Source: Monosiga brevicollis MX1 (Eukaryota > Opisthokonta > Choanoflagellata > Craspedida > Salpingoecidae). From it: a stretch of 64,000 nt of DNA. The notes under the pieces are model-generated. The model was given only the letters and a program-made list of their open reading frames with translations, made no database searches and had not been told where the DNA came from. The position numbers and the translations under genes were made by a program. Of the stretch, positions 9,429 through 20,141 are shown piece by piece (position 1 is the stretch's first letter; the number at the start of each line of letters is the position of its first letter). The DNA is taken from the NCBI RefSeq assembly GCF_000002865.3, contig NW_001865065.1, forward strand, positions 271,690 through 335,689. Direction: 5' to 3'.

Positions 9429-11535
9429 GAGGCGTGGTTTTGGCGCACAGCAAAGCAGCTGCAGCGCGCAATCAAACTCGAGCTGCCGAAGGGACGAGTC
9501 AGCGCAAGTGCCTGACACGAGTAATGGGTAGCCACACACGGGCTAGTCCTGCGGTGTGTTCAGGCACTCAAAATCGCTGTGCATCCAGGAAGAATTGGGA
9601 ACGTGCAACAGCGGGTCAGAGGAAGGTTGTTGCGGACCACTGTCGCAAGCAAGCACGCCAGGGGGCAGGAATAAGCACGTCCACCCAGGAGCAGACAAGA
9701 CGTCGCGGGCAGCCCCGGGAATTGGGGGCGTGGTGTTTGCTTTGTCGAGTAGTTGAGGGAGCTCGGTCACTCGAGCGCTGGGCGCAGAAACCCAGACGAT
9801 GGCATTGGTGAGTCGATGCCTTTTGATATGGTGTTGCAATCGGTGCGTTTCTGGTCCTCGGAGGTGTGTGGTTGCACAAACGGGAGAGCGGCTCCTCGAG
9901 GTCCTGACCGTGGGGGCAGAAAGCAGGGGGGGGGAAAGGGGGCAAGTGGTACAGAATCGCACAAGACAAGGGGATGAGCCGGGTCCGTTCAAGCATTGAC
10001 GTGAGCGCGTCAAAGCGCCAGTTGATGGATGATGTGGTTCTGGGCGCGTGATGAGCCGTTGGCATCGCACGCCTCAAGGCAAAACCCAGACCACGGCCAA
10101 GAGGACGGAGACGAAGAAAACAACCAAGGATGACCACGCCAACGTGCACCGTGCCTTGGGTGACCGGTTAAAAGTCTGGTCGGCCCCGAAAGCTGGCACG
10201 ATGACGCGACGACGACGGGGGCGGAGCGCGCGACACACTCACCGCGCACGTCAGAGAGAGAGAGGAGGGGAAGAGAGTGAATGAGTTGAGAGATAAGGGT
10301 GTCAGATGAAGTAGGAGTCAGAGGAAGGATGAGTTCTGGGGCGTTGTAGCAGAGGAGCGATGCGATGTCAAGAGCGGATTTAAGGGTAGAAAAAGCGGAT
10401 TTCAGAGATGCGATGCGATGGTGGTTATACACCAAGAGACGCTTAAATGACGCATGCTTTTCTCAGAGACGCCTCACGAAAACAGCTTATTGTTCAGACA
10501 ATGGTTTCAGTGCGGCTGTCTGCCAGCCTTCAGCACCTGCCAAGCTGGAAGAGAGATGAAGCGTGAATTCTGTTACACTTCAAGTCCACTGAACGCGGAA
10601 AGGGTTAGGGGATGTCACCCAAAACGTTAGTGTGTTACATCCCATGTATACTGGAATCATGATGATGATCCAATGATCGGAAACGGATCATGCCCAATGA
10701 TGTTCTCGACCTGATGATGAGTTCAGGTAGAGGTCGAGACACACGGGCGGCGGGCTAGCGACTCGCCACTGGTCAACCGGGGGGAGGGGTCTTCAGGGCT
10801 TCCAAAAAGGTGGCGACGACCGTCCGTTCATTGCCTTGCGTAGGTCTTCGTCCGCCTGCTGTCAGCGGGGATTTCACATGGTAGCAACGCGTCTGACATC
10901 TTGGATTTTGTCAGACGGCATTGCATCTGACAATATAATCTGACAACATTGTGCTCGGTGGGGGTAAAAAACAAACGAGTTTCCAGACGGAAAGCTATCC
11001 CCAAACGCAGGAACGTTCCGAGCGTCTTGACAGAGCCTAGTTCCACAGAACTCCTCTTTCATGACATGTTCAAGCCCGGCCGTCGATATCACCACGTATC
11101 AATACATAAACTCGGCAAGCAAACATTATCATCACGACGTAAGCCAATCAAGAATCAACATAAACCTCGGCGCGTATATATCCCACTAGAAGGTGCAGCA
11201 GGAGCCTACGGATGGGTGTGCGCCCAACTCCTATCTTGTCCAAGCCTATGGTGTTGCATGCAACCGCTTCATTCCGTTTTTGCTTTCGTTTTTGCTTTCT
11301 TTTTTTTTGTTTTATTTTCCCAACGAGCGAGCTCCACGGCTGCCGTTTTGATCCACCGCTTCAATCGGTTGCGGATCAAGTGGTGTGCCGTCGTCCCTGT
11401 CCGCCGCCGCTGGTCCAACGAGGACCCGGTCGCCGGAAGTTCACAGAGTCAAGCGGCTTCACTCACACAGGCATTAGCACCTTGGCGCTCGAGCGCACAA
11501 GTGTGTCAAGCAGCAACCCCACCCCACACTCCACA
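9429..11535. promoter_or_regulatory. Divergent intergenic region between the two giant surface genes
   Basis: This 2.1 kb spacer separates two genes transcribed away from each other, so it should hold both promoters. The long open frames in it have shadow-like composition and no recognisable domain. It contains a G run near 9930, AG-rich sequence near 10250-10280, a polypyrimidine tract at 11280-11320, and a cluster of TCTGACA motifs near 10890-10945. No TATA box could be assigned with confidence. Confidence 0.5.
10890..10945. repeat. Inverted and direct TCTGACA motif cluster
   Basis: CGTCTGACA at 10890-10898 is mirrored by its perfect inverse at 10909-10917, giving 9-bp arms and a 10-nt spacer. 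Two further direct TCTGACA copies follow at 10926-10932 and 10939-10945. Four copies within 56 bp in a divergent promoter region suggest a transcription-factor site; the factor is unknown. Confidence 0.55.
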
Positions 11536-14500
11536 ATGGCAGTGCGGTCGGTGTTGGTGGCCCTGGTGGCTTTGATGGCCGCTGTGGCCATGGCCGAAGT
11601 GCCGCGCATCCGCGTCTCGCAAACCCAGTTCTCCATGGACGAGGGTATGGCGGTGCAAATCACGTTCTCCCTGACTCAGCCCTTCGTTTGCCCTCCCGAT
11701 GAGGAATGTACCGTCACGGTGGCCCTCACCAATGCCCACCCGGACTCGCTCTACCTCGAGACGTGCCACGTCAAGTGGCAGCAACACGAATGGCACCAAG
11801 ATCGTGTCATCCAAGTTCGTGCCACCGAAGACTTTGTGGACGACGCTGGTGCGTGTTTGTGTCCCCCCCCCCTGTTTCGGTTTGGATCCTTCCACACTCT
11901 TTTGCCAGCTTCTCACATCCTTTTTTGGACGGCTATTGAATGCAACATTTGCTCTTTTGCTCATGAACAGAGGAAACCTTCCTCCTCATCACCGAGCCTG
12001 CCGTCTCCAACTCCAAGTTTTACACCCAGTTCAACCCTGCTGATATTCAGTTTACCACCAAGCAGCGCCCCACCGCCGCCTGCTCCGCCACCGGCGATCC
12101 CCACTGTACGCTTCGTGTGCCTCACATCTCTCCCTGTCAACATTTGCCGAGTTCTTGCTGTGCATCCTTTTGCTCATGTCCATTCCACCGATGATGTTAT
12201 GCCAACCTGTCCCCCCCCGCTCCTCGATCTGGCAGATCGCACCTTTGACGGTCGCTACTATCACATTCGCCCCAACGGCAAGGTCGTGTTTTACAAGTCA
12301 AAGGCCGAAAACCGTGTTTTTGAGGTGCAGACGGACATGTACCGCTTCAATGGTCGCCCCGCCGTCCAGTGTGGTCTTGCTGCGCGTGAGGGCAACGATG
12401 TCGTCGTTATTAGCTGGTGCGCCACCGGTCACAACATTGAATATCGCCTCTCCTGTGGATCGACCGAGTGCGATCAGGGCAAGTGGCCCCGCGTTGGCGT
12501 GACGAGCAGCTCCAATCCCACGTACACCATCGACTTTAAGTCTGGTGCCCAGGTCAAGTTTGACGTCCATTACTGGAGCGCCATCGGCCGCCGCTACATG
12601 AACCTGTACGTCAAGGCCCCCGGCGTGGATAAGGGTCTTACTGCTGGTGTATGTGGCAACAACGACAACAACAACAATAACGACGTTGCGGTTGGTCATG
12701 ATCAGTGGATCGAGAACCTGGCCACCCTCAGCAGCGAGCAGCGCACCCTCGAAACCGACCTCTTCAACTGGTACCCGGACCGTAACAACCTGGAGACATC
12801 TCCATATTACGCTGATGCCGAGGCTTGCCCCGTGCCCGCGGATCCCTTTATCCGCCCCATCCTCAACCAACCCGACGTGGAGGACATTACCGACCTGCTC
12901 AAGGACAAGCGTGTCACCAACGACGACAACCTTCTGGAGGGACTCGACTTTAACCTTGACGATTTTGTCCTCGTCAACCCCAACCTGAATCGCGCCGAGG
13001 CCCTCCTTCGTTGCGAGACAATCCGATCCAGCCTCGTGGCCCAGGCCTGCGTCGATAAGTTCCCCAACCTGGATCTCCAACCCTTTATTGAGAATTGCGC
13101 AGAGGATCTCGTCGCCACGGGCGGTGACAACGAGTTTATTGAGGTGGCCGTCGCGGATTTGCAAGACGAATGCGCCGACCTCGGCAACCGAAACATGTCC
13201 ACCTGGGAACTGGACAACAACGGCGAGCGCGTCCCCTCCAAGGACCTCCAAAATGTCATGTGCCCCACCTCCACGGAACAGCCCTGCTCTGGCAACGGCC
13301 AGTGCGTCGAGACCAAGTGCCACTGCAACGCGGGCTTCCTCGGCGCCGACTGCTCCGTCAACCCGAGCTTGCCCCCCGTCGTTGAGTCGGCGGATCGTCC
13401 TCTCTGCGATGGCCGTGGTCTGCTCGGCTGCGACATTGAGGTGGCGATCATCGGCTCCAACTTTTACTCGAACGGCTCCAACGTTCGCTGCATGTTTGGC
13501 GACCAAGTCACGTCCGGAACCGTCCTCGGCTCGGTGGAGGTGCGCTGCCGCCTGCCCACGAACCAGCACCGCTCGGCGCCTGCGCGCAGCGTTCCCCTTC
13601 GTGTGTCCACGGATGGTGGCCAAACCTACTCTGCCCTGAACCCGGCCGTCACCTACACCTGGTATGACTCTGTGTGTGAGATTTGCAACGCCACCAGCTG
13701 CTCCCCCAACCCAGCCTCGTGCTTTATTGATGGTCAATGCTACGTGGCCGAACATGCCCGCCCCGACAACGTCTGCCAGCGCTGCAAGCCCGCCTTGGCG
13801 CAAACGGCCTGGAGCTACGACCACTCGGCCAACACGGCATCATGCGGTCCCGTCTTTGCCGCTGGCTCGTACACGGGCCTCATTGTTGCCTCGGCCGTGG
13901 CTGACACTCTCCTCGTCACCGTCGATGCCACCAACCCCCTACTTCAGTCAGACCCGAGCCACGTCATCACCTACTCGATTCAGGAGGGCGACGACGCTGA
14001 GTACTTTAAGATCGACCCCACCAGCGGCGAGGTTCGCCTGACGCAGGACATTGTCGTGAGCGAGTCCTTTGCCCTTAGCTTCCGGGGTTACATGATTGTC
14101 GTCGCCACCGACGAGCAGGGCCAAACCGCCTACGTCCCCGTGCACGTGCGCCTCCTGGCCGCCAACGAGCAGCCCCTGTTCGCTCGCGATACGCTCAACT
14201 TTACCTTCCCCGAGTCCACGCAGCCCGGTTACACGATTGGTCAGATCACCGCCACCGATACGGACGCCTTCTCCAACCTCGAGTACGCTTTCATTGTGCA
14301 GGAGGCCGGCTTTGCGGGCGCCGTCACCGTGAACCGTACCACGGGCCAGGTCACGCTGAACCAGGCTCTCAACTACGAAGAGAAGAGTCACTACCGCTTT
14401 GAGCTTCAGGCCCGCGACGACGGCGGTGCTTCCGACTTTGTTGAGGTGCGCTTTTTCGTCACGGATGTCAACGAAGCCCCCACCGACATTCTGATCAACT

Positions 14501-17172
14501 CGACTCAAGTCCCGGAGAACGGCGTGGACGTTCTTGTCGGTGTCCTCTCTGCCGTGGACGAGGACTTTGTTGACAGCCACACCTTTACCGTCCTTGCTGG
14601 TGACTTTGCCGTTGCTGACGGCAAACTCTACACAACCAAAGCTTTTGACTACGAGAACCCCGCTGAGCGTCAGACCTCTGTGACCCTGCGCGCCACCGAC
14701 AAGGGGGGCCTCACCTTTGACAAGACGCTGACCATCACCATCACCAACGTCAACGAGCCGCCCACCGACATCACGCTTGATCAGACCACCTTCGCGGAGA
14801 CGCAGATGCGTCCCGGAGAGGATCTGGCCATCATTACCGTGACAGACCCGGATGTGAATGATGTCATTGCTTGTGCCCTGGTTGACGATGATGAGGGTCG
14901 TTTTGCCGTTCTGGGGCAAGTGCTGAAGCTCGTCAAGGCCTTCAACTACGAGGCCGCCGCCGCGCATGCCCTCACCATTGCCTGCTTTGATGAGGCAGGC
15001 GCACAGGTTGATCGCTCGTTTGTTATCACGGTCACGGACGAACAAGAGGCTCCCCAAAACATTGTTCTCAACCAAGTTGTTGTGGCTGAGGATGCTCCCG
15101 TGGGCACTAAGGTCGGTGTCATCACCGCCGAGGATCAAGACGCTGATGCTGGTGCCATGACCTTTGCCATGGCCGATCCTGAAGCGCCCTTTGAGCTCAA
15201 GAACACCCAGTGTGGTCTTGCTGCGGGCCGCATGGTGTGCAGCGTTGACGTCTTTACCACTGGGCCCCTGGACGCCGATCTTGATGGTGGAGTCATGTCC
15301 ATCCTCGTCCGAGCCACCGACAACAACGACATGGCTGCCATGAAGGAGCTGCAGCTCAAGGTTGAGAATGTGAATGAACCTCCCTCGGGTCTCAACTGGG
15401 TTGGTCAGACTCCCACTGTGCGTGAGGATGCCGCTGACGGTGCCGTTGTCGGCCGTCTCGTGGTGGCCGATGAGGACGCCGTCAACGCCGAGAACTCACC
15501 TCGCTACACCTTTGAGCTGCTCAACACGGACGGCGTGTTTGGCTTCCGTACCACGTCCAACGCCGACGCCCGCCGCCGCAGCAGCAGCAACGCCAACCGC
15601 GTCGAAGCTTATGCCGCCGAGGTTGTGTTGCTGGACCACAGTCTGCTCAACGCCGAAACCATGCAGGGCTACATGCTCTCCGTCCGCGTCACGGACGAGG
15701 GCGGTCTGTCAGCGGCTTTGGACGCACCCATCACCATTGAGGACGAGCCCCTGCGCGTTGTGTTCAAGGCCACCAATCTGGCCGTGGCCGCGGTCGCAGA
15801 GAACGAGCCTGCGCAGACCGTTGTGGGACAACTTGCGGTTGCCGGCCTCAATGCCGGCCAGAGTGCCACCTCCTTTGCTTTGGCTAGTTCCTCTCACCAT
15901 GCCGATGCGTTTGTGGTCCGCGGTCAAACGCTGCGCACCCTGCGTCCCATCGACGCCGAGTACGAGTTCACTTTGGCCAAGATCCTTGTGGCGTTTACGC
16001 TCAACACGGGCGAAACCAAGCAGAGCTACGTTGAAGTGGCCGTCACCGACGTGGCCGAGCCTGCCGCCTTTTACAAGACGCCCCATCTGCACTCGGGTTC
16101 ACCCGACACGGACGTGCGCATCAACCAGACAAGCCCCGCCAACGACCTCATGTCCTTCTTTGCCCTCGACCCAGAAGGTGACGCTTTTACGTTGAGCGTC
16201 TCGAGCAACAATGACGCTTTGACCGATATTTTGAGCATTGATCAACAACCGGGCAGCCAGCAACACGTCCTCTCACTCTTGAGCGCCCCTACCCAGGCCA
16301 GCCTGCGCCCGGGCAACTACAAGGTGACGATCACAGCCAAGTCGTCTGACGGTTTGGAGTCTTCGCATCAGCTGACGCTCCGCGTGGCTGGCTCGGCTGA
16401 TCCCGATGCCGCCCGCGACGCCTCCACCGGCACTGGCAGCAACAGCCAGGCTAGTACGGGCATGATTGGCGTTATTGTTGGTTGCGTGGCCGGTCTTCTC
16501 CTGGTCGTGCTCGTTGTTCTCGTTGTCCTGCGCCGCCGCCAGCGTCGCGTCACCATGGATGCCAAATCAACTTTCCAGCACAACGAGGCATTTGATAATC
16601 CCACATTTGTGGATGCCCAGCAGACGGTGGCCTTTGTGCCCGGCGTGTCTAACCCCCTTTATGAGTGGTATGCTCCCGATCTCACGCGCCAAGACGCCGC
16701 GGGCGAGCTCACCGATCGCCCCGATGGCGCCTTTGTCGTCCGCGACTCAAAGGCTACGCCCGGCTGGCACATTCTTGGCGTCAAGGCCGGCAATCAGGTC
16801 TTGCACGAGAAGATTCGCCGGGATGAGGAAGGCCTGTACGAGCTGGTCCCATCAAACAACGAACCCCAGCCCGCCTTTTACTCGCTGCCCGATTTGATTC
16901 ACTACTATGGCAGTCAACGCGAGGAGGTGCCGTTTACTCTGGACTTTTCTGGCTTTAGCAACCCCATGTACGCAGTGGTTGCCACCTCAGCCGGCGAGTC
17001 TTCCAGCAATGGTCACTATGCTGCTGCCGGTCCTTGGATGCGGGATATGAACGCGCCCATGGTGCCCCTCAAGGAATCACAGATGCACGCTGTCCAGCAG
17101 CTGGCCGGTGGCGAGGACATTTACACCAATGCCCAGGAAGCCAACGAAGCCCTTTCCAGCACGCTGGCCTAA
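11536..17172 (+). CDS. Cadherin-SH2 receptor (vWD, EGF, IPT, cadherin repeats, TM, SH2)
   Basis: Predicted exons are 11536-11848, 11971-12105 and 12236-17172, both introns in phase 1, giving about 1,794 residues. ATG 11536 opens a signal peptide ending near AMAEVP. Splicing recreates the vWD opening GDPHYRTFDGRYYHI at about resid 145. An EGF-like module (CSGNGQC...CHCNAGFLGADC) follows near 495, then an IPT/TIG-like fold near 530-615 and a Cys-rich segment near 617-685. About eight cadherin or cadherin-like repeats (687-1540) end in linkers such as DVNEAP and NVNEPP with DxD/DxDA motifs. The transmembrane helix is near 1558-1582. The tail carries an SH2 domain at about 1626-1708 with its phosphotyrosine-binding Arg in FVVRDS (about R1652), flanked by NPxY-like sites (NPLYEWY, NPMYAVV). 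It likely couples adhesion to tyrosine-kinase signalling. Confidence 0.93.
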   Translation: MAVRSVLVALVALMAAVAMAEVPRIRVSQTQFSMDEGMAVQITFSLTQPFVCPPDEECTVTVALTNAHPDSLYLETCHVKWQQHEWHQDRVIQVRATEDFVDDAGACLCPPPLFRFGSFHTLLPASHILFWTAIECNICSFAHEQRKPSSSSPSLPSPTPSFTPSSTLLIFSLPPSSAPPPPAPPPAIPTVRFVCLTSLPVNICRVLAVHPFAHVHSTDDVMPTCPPPLLDLADRTFDGRYYHIRPNGKVVFYKSKAENRVFEVQTDMYRFNGRPAVQCGLAAREGNDVVVISWCATGHNIEYRLSCGSTECDQGKWPRVGVTSSSNPTYTIDFKSGAQVKFDVHYWSAIGRRYMNLYVKAPGVDKGLTAGVCGNNDNNNNNDVAVGHDQWIENLATLSSEQRTLETDLFNWYPDRNNLETSPYYADAEACPVPADPFIRPILNQPDVEDITDLLKDKRVTNDDNLLEGLDFNLDDFVLVNPNLNRAEALLRCETIRSSLVAQACVDKFPNLDLQPFIENCAEDLVATGGDNEFIEVAVADLQDECADLGNRNMSTWELDNNGERVPSKDLQNVMCPTSTEQPCSGNGQCVETKCHCNAGFLGADCSVNPSLPPVVESADRPLCDGRGLLGCDIEVAIIGSNFYSNGSNVRCMFGDQVTSGTVLGSVEVRCRLPTNQHRSAPARSVPLRVSTDGGQTYSALNPAVTYTWYDSVCEICNATSCSPNPASCFIDGQCYVAEHARPDNVCQRCKPALAQTAWSYDHSANTASCGPVFAAGSYTGLIVASAVADTLLVTVDATNPLLQSDPSHVITYSIQEGDDAEYFKIDPTSGEVRLTQDIVVSESFALSFRGYMIVVATDEQGQTAYVPVHVRLLAANEQPLFARDTLNFTFPESTQPGYTIGQITATDTDAFSNLEYAFIVQEAGFAGAVTVNRTTGQVTLNQALNYEEKSHYRFELQARDDGGASDFVEVRFFVTDVNEAPTDILINSTQVPENGVDVLVGVLSAVDEDFVDSHTFTVLAGDFAVADGKLYTTKAFDYENPAERQTSVTLRATDKGGLTFDKTLTITITNVNEPPTDITLDQTTFAETQMRPGEDLAIITVTDPDVNDVIACALVDDDEGRFAVLGQVLKLVKAFNYEAAAAHALTIACFDEAGAQVDRSFVITVTDEQEAPQNIVLNQVVVAEDAPVGTKVGVITAEDQDADAGAMTFAMADPEAPFELKNTQCGLAAGRMVCSVDVFTTGPLDADLDGGVMSILVRATDNNDMAAMKELQLKVENVNEPPSGLNWVGQTPTVREDAADGAVVGRLVVADEDAVNAENSPRYTFELLNTDGVFGFRTTSNADARRRSSSNANRVEAYAAEVVLLDHSLLNAETMQGYMLSVRVTDEGGLSAALDAPITIEDEPLRVVFKATNLAVAAVAENEPAQTVVGQLAVAGLNAGQSATSFALASSSHHADAFVVRGQTLRTLRPIDAEYEFTLAKILVAFTLNTGETKQSYVEVAVTDVAEPAAFYKTPHLHSGSPDTDVRINQTSPANDLMSFFALDPEGDAFTLSVSSNNDALTDILSIDQQPGSQQHVLSLLSAPTQASLRPGNYKVTITAKSSDGLESSHQLTLRVAGSADPDAARDASTGTGSNSQASTGMIGVIVGCVAGLLLVVLVVLVVLRRRQRRVTMDAKSTFQHNEAFDNPTFVDAQQTVAFVPGVSNPLYEWYAPDLTRQDAAGELTDRPDGAFVVRDSKATPGWHILGVKAGNQVLHEKIRRDEEGLYELVPSNNEPQPAFYSLPDLIHYYGSQREEVPFTLDFSGFSNPMYAVVATSAGESSSNGHYAAAGPWMRDMNAPMVPLKESQMHAVQQLAGGEDIYTNAQEANEALSSTLA

Positions 17173-17813
17173 TTCTGTGCGTTTGACTCTTGGTGGATTT
17201 AATGTCTGCGGGGCGCTTGGCCACGCCAGCTCAATGAGTTGGTCGAGCTGTAGTCTCCACTCTTATTTGATCGACGACGGTGGCAAATGCCGCCTGGATT
17301 TTGTGCCGTTTTCCTGTTTTCCTGTTTTTTTTTTTAGTTTTGAAGTTTTTAATCGTTTTCTGTGTGGGCTGCTCCTTCTGTGATGGAGCTTGTACTGCTC
17401 CTTTTTGTTTGAAGCCTTGTCACTTCTGTGCTTTGCGTCTGGCTTACGTTTTCTTTGCTCAACGCCGACTCCCCATGTCAAGGTGTGCTCTAGCCAAGCT
17501 AACGCGCAGCGCGGATTGCCCGCCTTGGCCCACCTTTCTTTGTTTGCTCGCGTGCCGTGTTGTTGCTGCTCCGACTTTTTTCCCGCTCAGTTTCTTGATA
17601 GCTCTTTGCCAGGGAGTCTGGCGAAAGATGGTGGTTGTTCAAGTGCACAAGCGTGCTAAAATTGATGCTATCTCGGGAAGCTGCGCTCGAACGAATGGAT
17701 GCCAGACTTGGTTATGGTTGCTTTCAATTGTGTTGGTACAGCTGAAGTTTATAAATTGCGCTCGGCGCTTAATCGTGCAAGGAAACGGAAATAAAGGAGG
17801 AACCTGGACCGGC
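17173..17813. other. Shared 3' region between convergent genes
   Basis: This interval lies between the stop of the cadherin-SH2 gene and the stop of the oppositely oriented TPR gene. It is T-rich, shows no convincing gene, and holds a plus-strand AATAAA at 17790-17795 that could end the receptor transcript. Confidence 0.5.
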
Positions 17814-19604
17814 TTATTCTGCCGAGTTGCTTTGCAGTTCACGCAAAAGCTCATGGATGTGCTCCAACACATCAGGACGCTCGCATTCCTGTGCAAGGTA
17901 GACTTGTTCCGCGTGCTGTAGAGTCTTGAGGGCTTCTGGATCTTTTTGCAAATACAGCGCCCAGCCAAAGAGGTACCAAACCTAGGTATCAGCGCGGGAA
18001 GAGTGAGTACCCATGGGTGAGGCCAGGAAGTCGATGACATGAAAAGCGCACCTGCATAATTTGCTCATCTTCCTCCAGGAGGTGCGCCGCCACTTCGACC
18101 GCAAGTTGATATTGCTCCATCTCAATCAGAAGCTTGCAGGTGTTGATGCGCAACTCATAGGGTGGAATGGCAGCAGGGGCAGCGGCATCGTCGTCGACAT
18201 CCATGGCTTCACCCGCACCCTGCTGATCAGCGTCACCGTTCAGAGGGTACCACCACACGGCCAGGGAGCGATTTAGTAGCTCCCATGCCTGGTCTGGCTG
18301 CGACATGCTCATGTGAATTGAGCTCAGCGTCTAAGAACAGTTAGTTGAGAAACAATCATGCCACACCAGGGGGAGCAATTTGAGTTGGTGGCGGCGTGTC
18401 CTGTACGGGACAAGGCGGGTGAAAAGGGAAAAAAATACAAGCATACTAAACAGACCTGTAATGCTTCAATGTTGGTTGGGTCATAAGCTAGTGCCTTGTC
18501 CATGAGAGCCAAACAAGTATCCTGGGCCTCGTCTTCCTCACACAAGTCGGTGAGATAGACTTCTGCCAGAGAGCAAAAGGCCGCAGAAATGTCCTCGTGC
18601 AGTCCTTTGATCTCCTCTGGATCAGCGCCTGGCTTGCTTGCCACCTGACAGGTTGCGGAACAACGGGCTGAGTCAAGGCCTTTTCCTGACTCGATTAGGC
18701 AGAACAGGCATCCAATGCAAGTGAAGACGCACGTTGGCTTCGTATTCAGCCATGAGCTGAATGCCCGCAGACAGCATATCCGCAGCCTCTTGACCCGAGG
18801 ACAGCTAGAGCAGATGTCATCCGATCGCAGAAAGAAAAAAAAAATCAGCACTCGGGGTGACACTCTGCCGCAGGAGAATCGGTGACTGCGTCGAACTTTA
18901 ATAAGCCTTTACCTGGCCCAGGTACATGTACTTGCTCCAGCCATTGTGCGGCTCAATTTCGACGCATTTGCGCAAATCAGCATAGGCTTCCGCTGCATGA
19001 TCAAGGCTGAGGTTGATGACAGCCCGAAACTCAAGCGCCTAAAGAAGTGGGAGGAAGGGCTAGGCATGAGCTGCTTCGCAGAAACTTGCTCCCAGGAGCC
19101 GTTTCGCGAGGACGAAAAGATGAGGCCGGGAAGATTCACCTCGGTGTTGAGCGGGTCCTGCGCCAACGCACGCGTTACAAATTGAAGTGCCACATCTGGA
19201 TTGGTTGACTGCAAAGACTCAGCCTACGGCCCAGTACGGAGGAGGTCGATGGTGAGTGGATGCACCATCAAGCGAGGCGCCTTGCTTCTTATGTACCTGA
19301 GAAAGAAGGGCGTCAATGCTGTGTTGTGGCTCATGAACTTGGGCACCGCGCATCTCCTGCTCGGCACGGCGCGCTGATGCTCGCTCCTTGAAAGCCTGCT
19401 TTGGGTCACCTGGCCCACGTGTCAAACGGATCAGACAACAACCGTCACAAGCAAGGAGGCTCGGGACATATCACGCTCGCCAAGGCACCACCACGATTCT
19501 GAAAAACAAACAATGCATGTGCGTTGTCCATGGCCATAGCATGACGTACGTCGTGAGCTGCCTTTGCCCTTGGCCCGACCGCCACCGCCACCGCGCTCTG
19601 CCAT
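17814..19604 (-). CDS. TPR protein, Acl4-like ribosomal protein L4 chaperone
   Basis: Eight exons are predicted on the minus strand: 19604-19550, 19409-19297, 19223-19140, 19038-18913, 18804-18733, 18644-18456, 18330-18052 and 17981-17814. All phases are consistent, giving about 361 residues. The start MAERGGGGGRAKGKG is basic and low complexity. A conserved SIDALL segment follows, then TPR units ending in ALAQDPLNTE, KCVEIEPHNG and KALAYDPTNIE. The signature YMYLGQLSSGQEA and the C-terminal VWYLFGWALYL match the fungal Acl4 family, which escorts newly made RPL4 (uL4) to the nucleus. Assignment to Acl4 rather than another TPR family rests on remembered alignment. Its stop is convergent with the receptor gene. 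Confidence 0.8.
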
Positions 19605-20141
19605 CTTGATGGATCAAAAAAGTTGAAAAAAAAAAAAGAAAAAAGAAAAAAAGAAAACGCAAGGCGAACGTGATTGCGTTGTTGTAAAACACTGTTGTAA
19701 ACGCTTGTTCAACACCGCTTCGGCAGTAGCTTACATGCATGCATGCAGGTTGGTCGAGAGCAAGGGCACGACCCGGAAATGATCCTACGGTGCGTGACTC
19801 TCGACTCATGGATTGGGCAGGTCTGTCCCAAAAAGGCTAGCAGGAGTTGAATCGTGTCACATCCTTACGTGATTGTGGGCTGTAGCCAAGCCAAAAGATG
19901 GTTGAAAGCTGGTCGCTGGGGCGCGGTGACATTCCACTGCTTGTGGGGTGCCAAGACACGGCGGGGAGGGGCAAGTCGACATGAGATCCGGTGCTCGTTG
20001 AGCTTCATGGTGCGCCTTGGGCATTAACCAAGCTGCCCGGGCCACGGTCAGTTGGTGTACCGGTCGAGTCAGCCGTCGAGCGCCGACCGATCAAGCGACC
20101 ACGCAATCTGGCCGACGGCGACGACTACCCCAGCCCCAAAT
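19605..20141. promoter_or_regulatory. Divergent spacer between TPR gene and small receptor gene
   Basis: No gene was recognised here. An A-rich tract at 19620-19658 lies just upstream of the minus-strand TPR start. The rest is unremarkable and presumably holds both promoters. Confidence 0.4.

Noticed and set aside
12298-13824. 508-codon open frame on the minus strand
   Set aside because: It is antisense to the vWD/EGF/IPT exon of the cadherin receptor, whose plus-strand frame has clear domains. The minus frame is a composition shadow of GC-rich third positions.
13948-15138. 396-codon open frame on the minus strand
   Set aside because: It lies antisense to the cadherin repeats, in register with them, and has no domain of its own.
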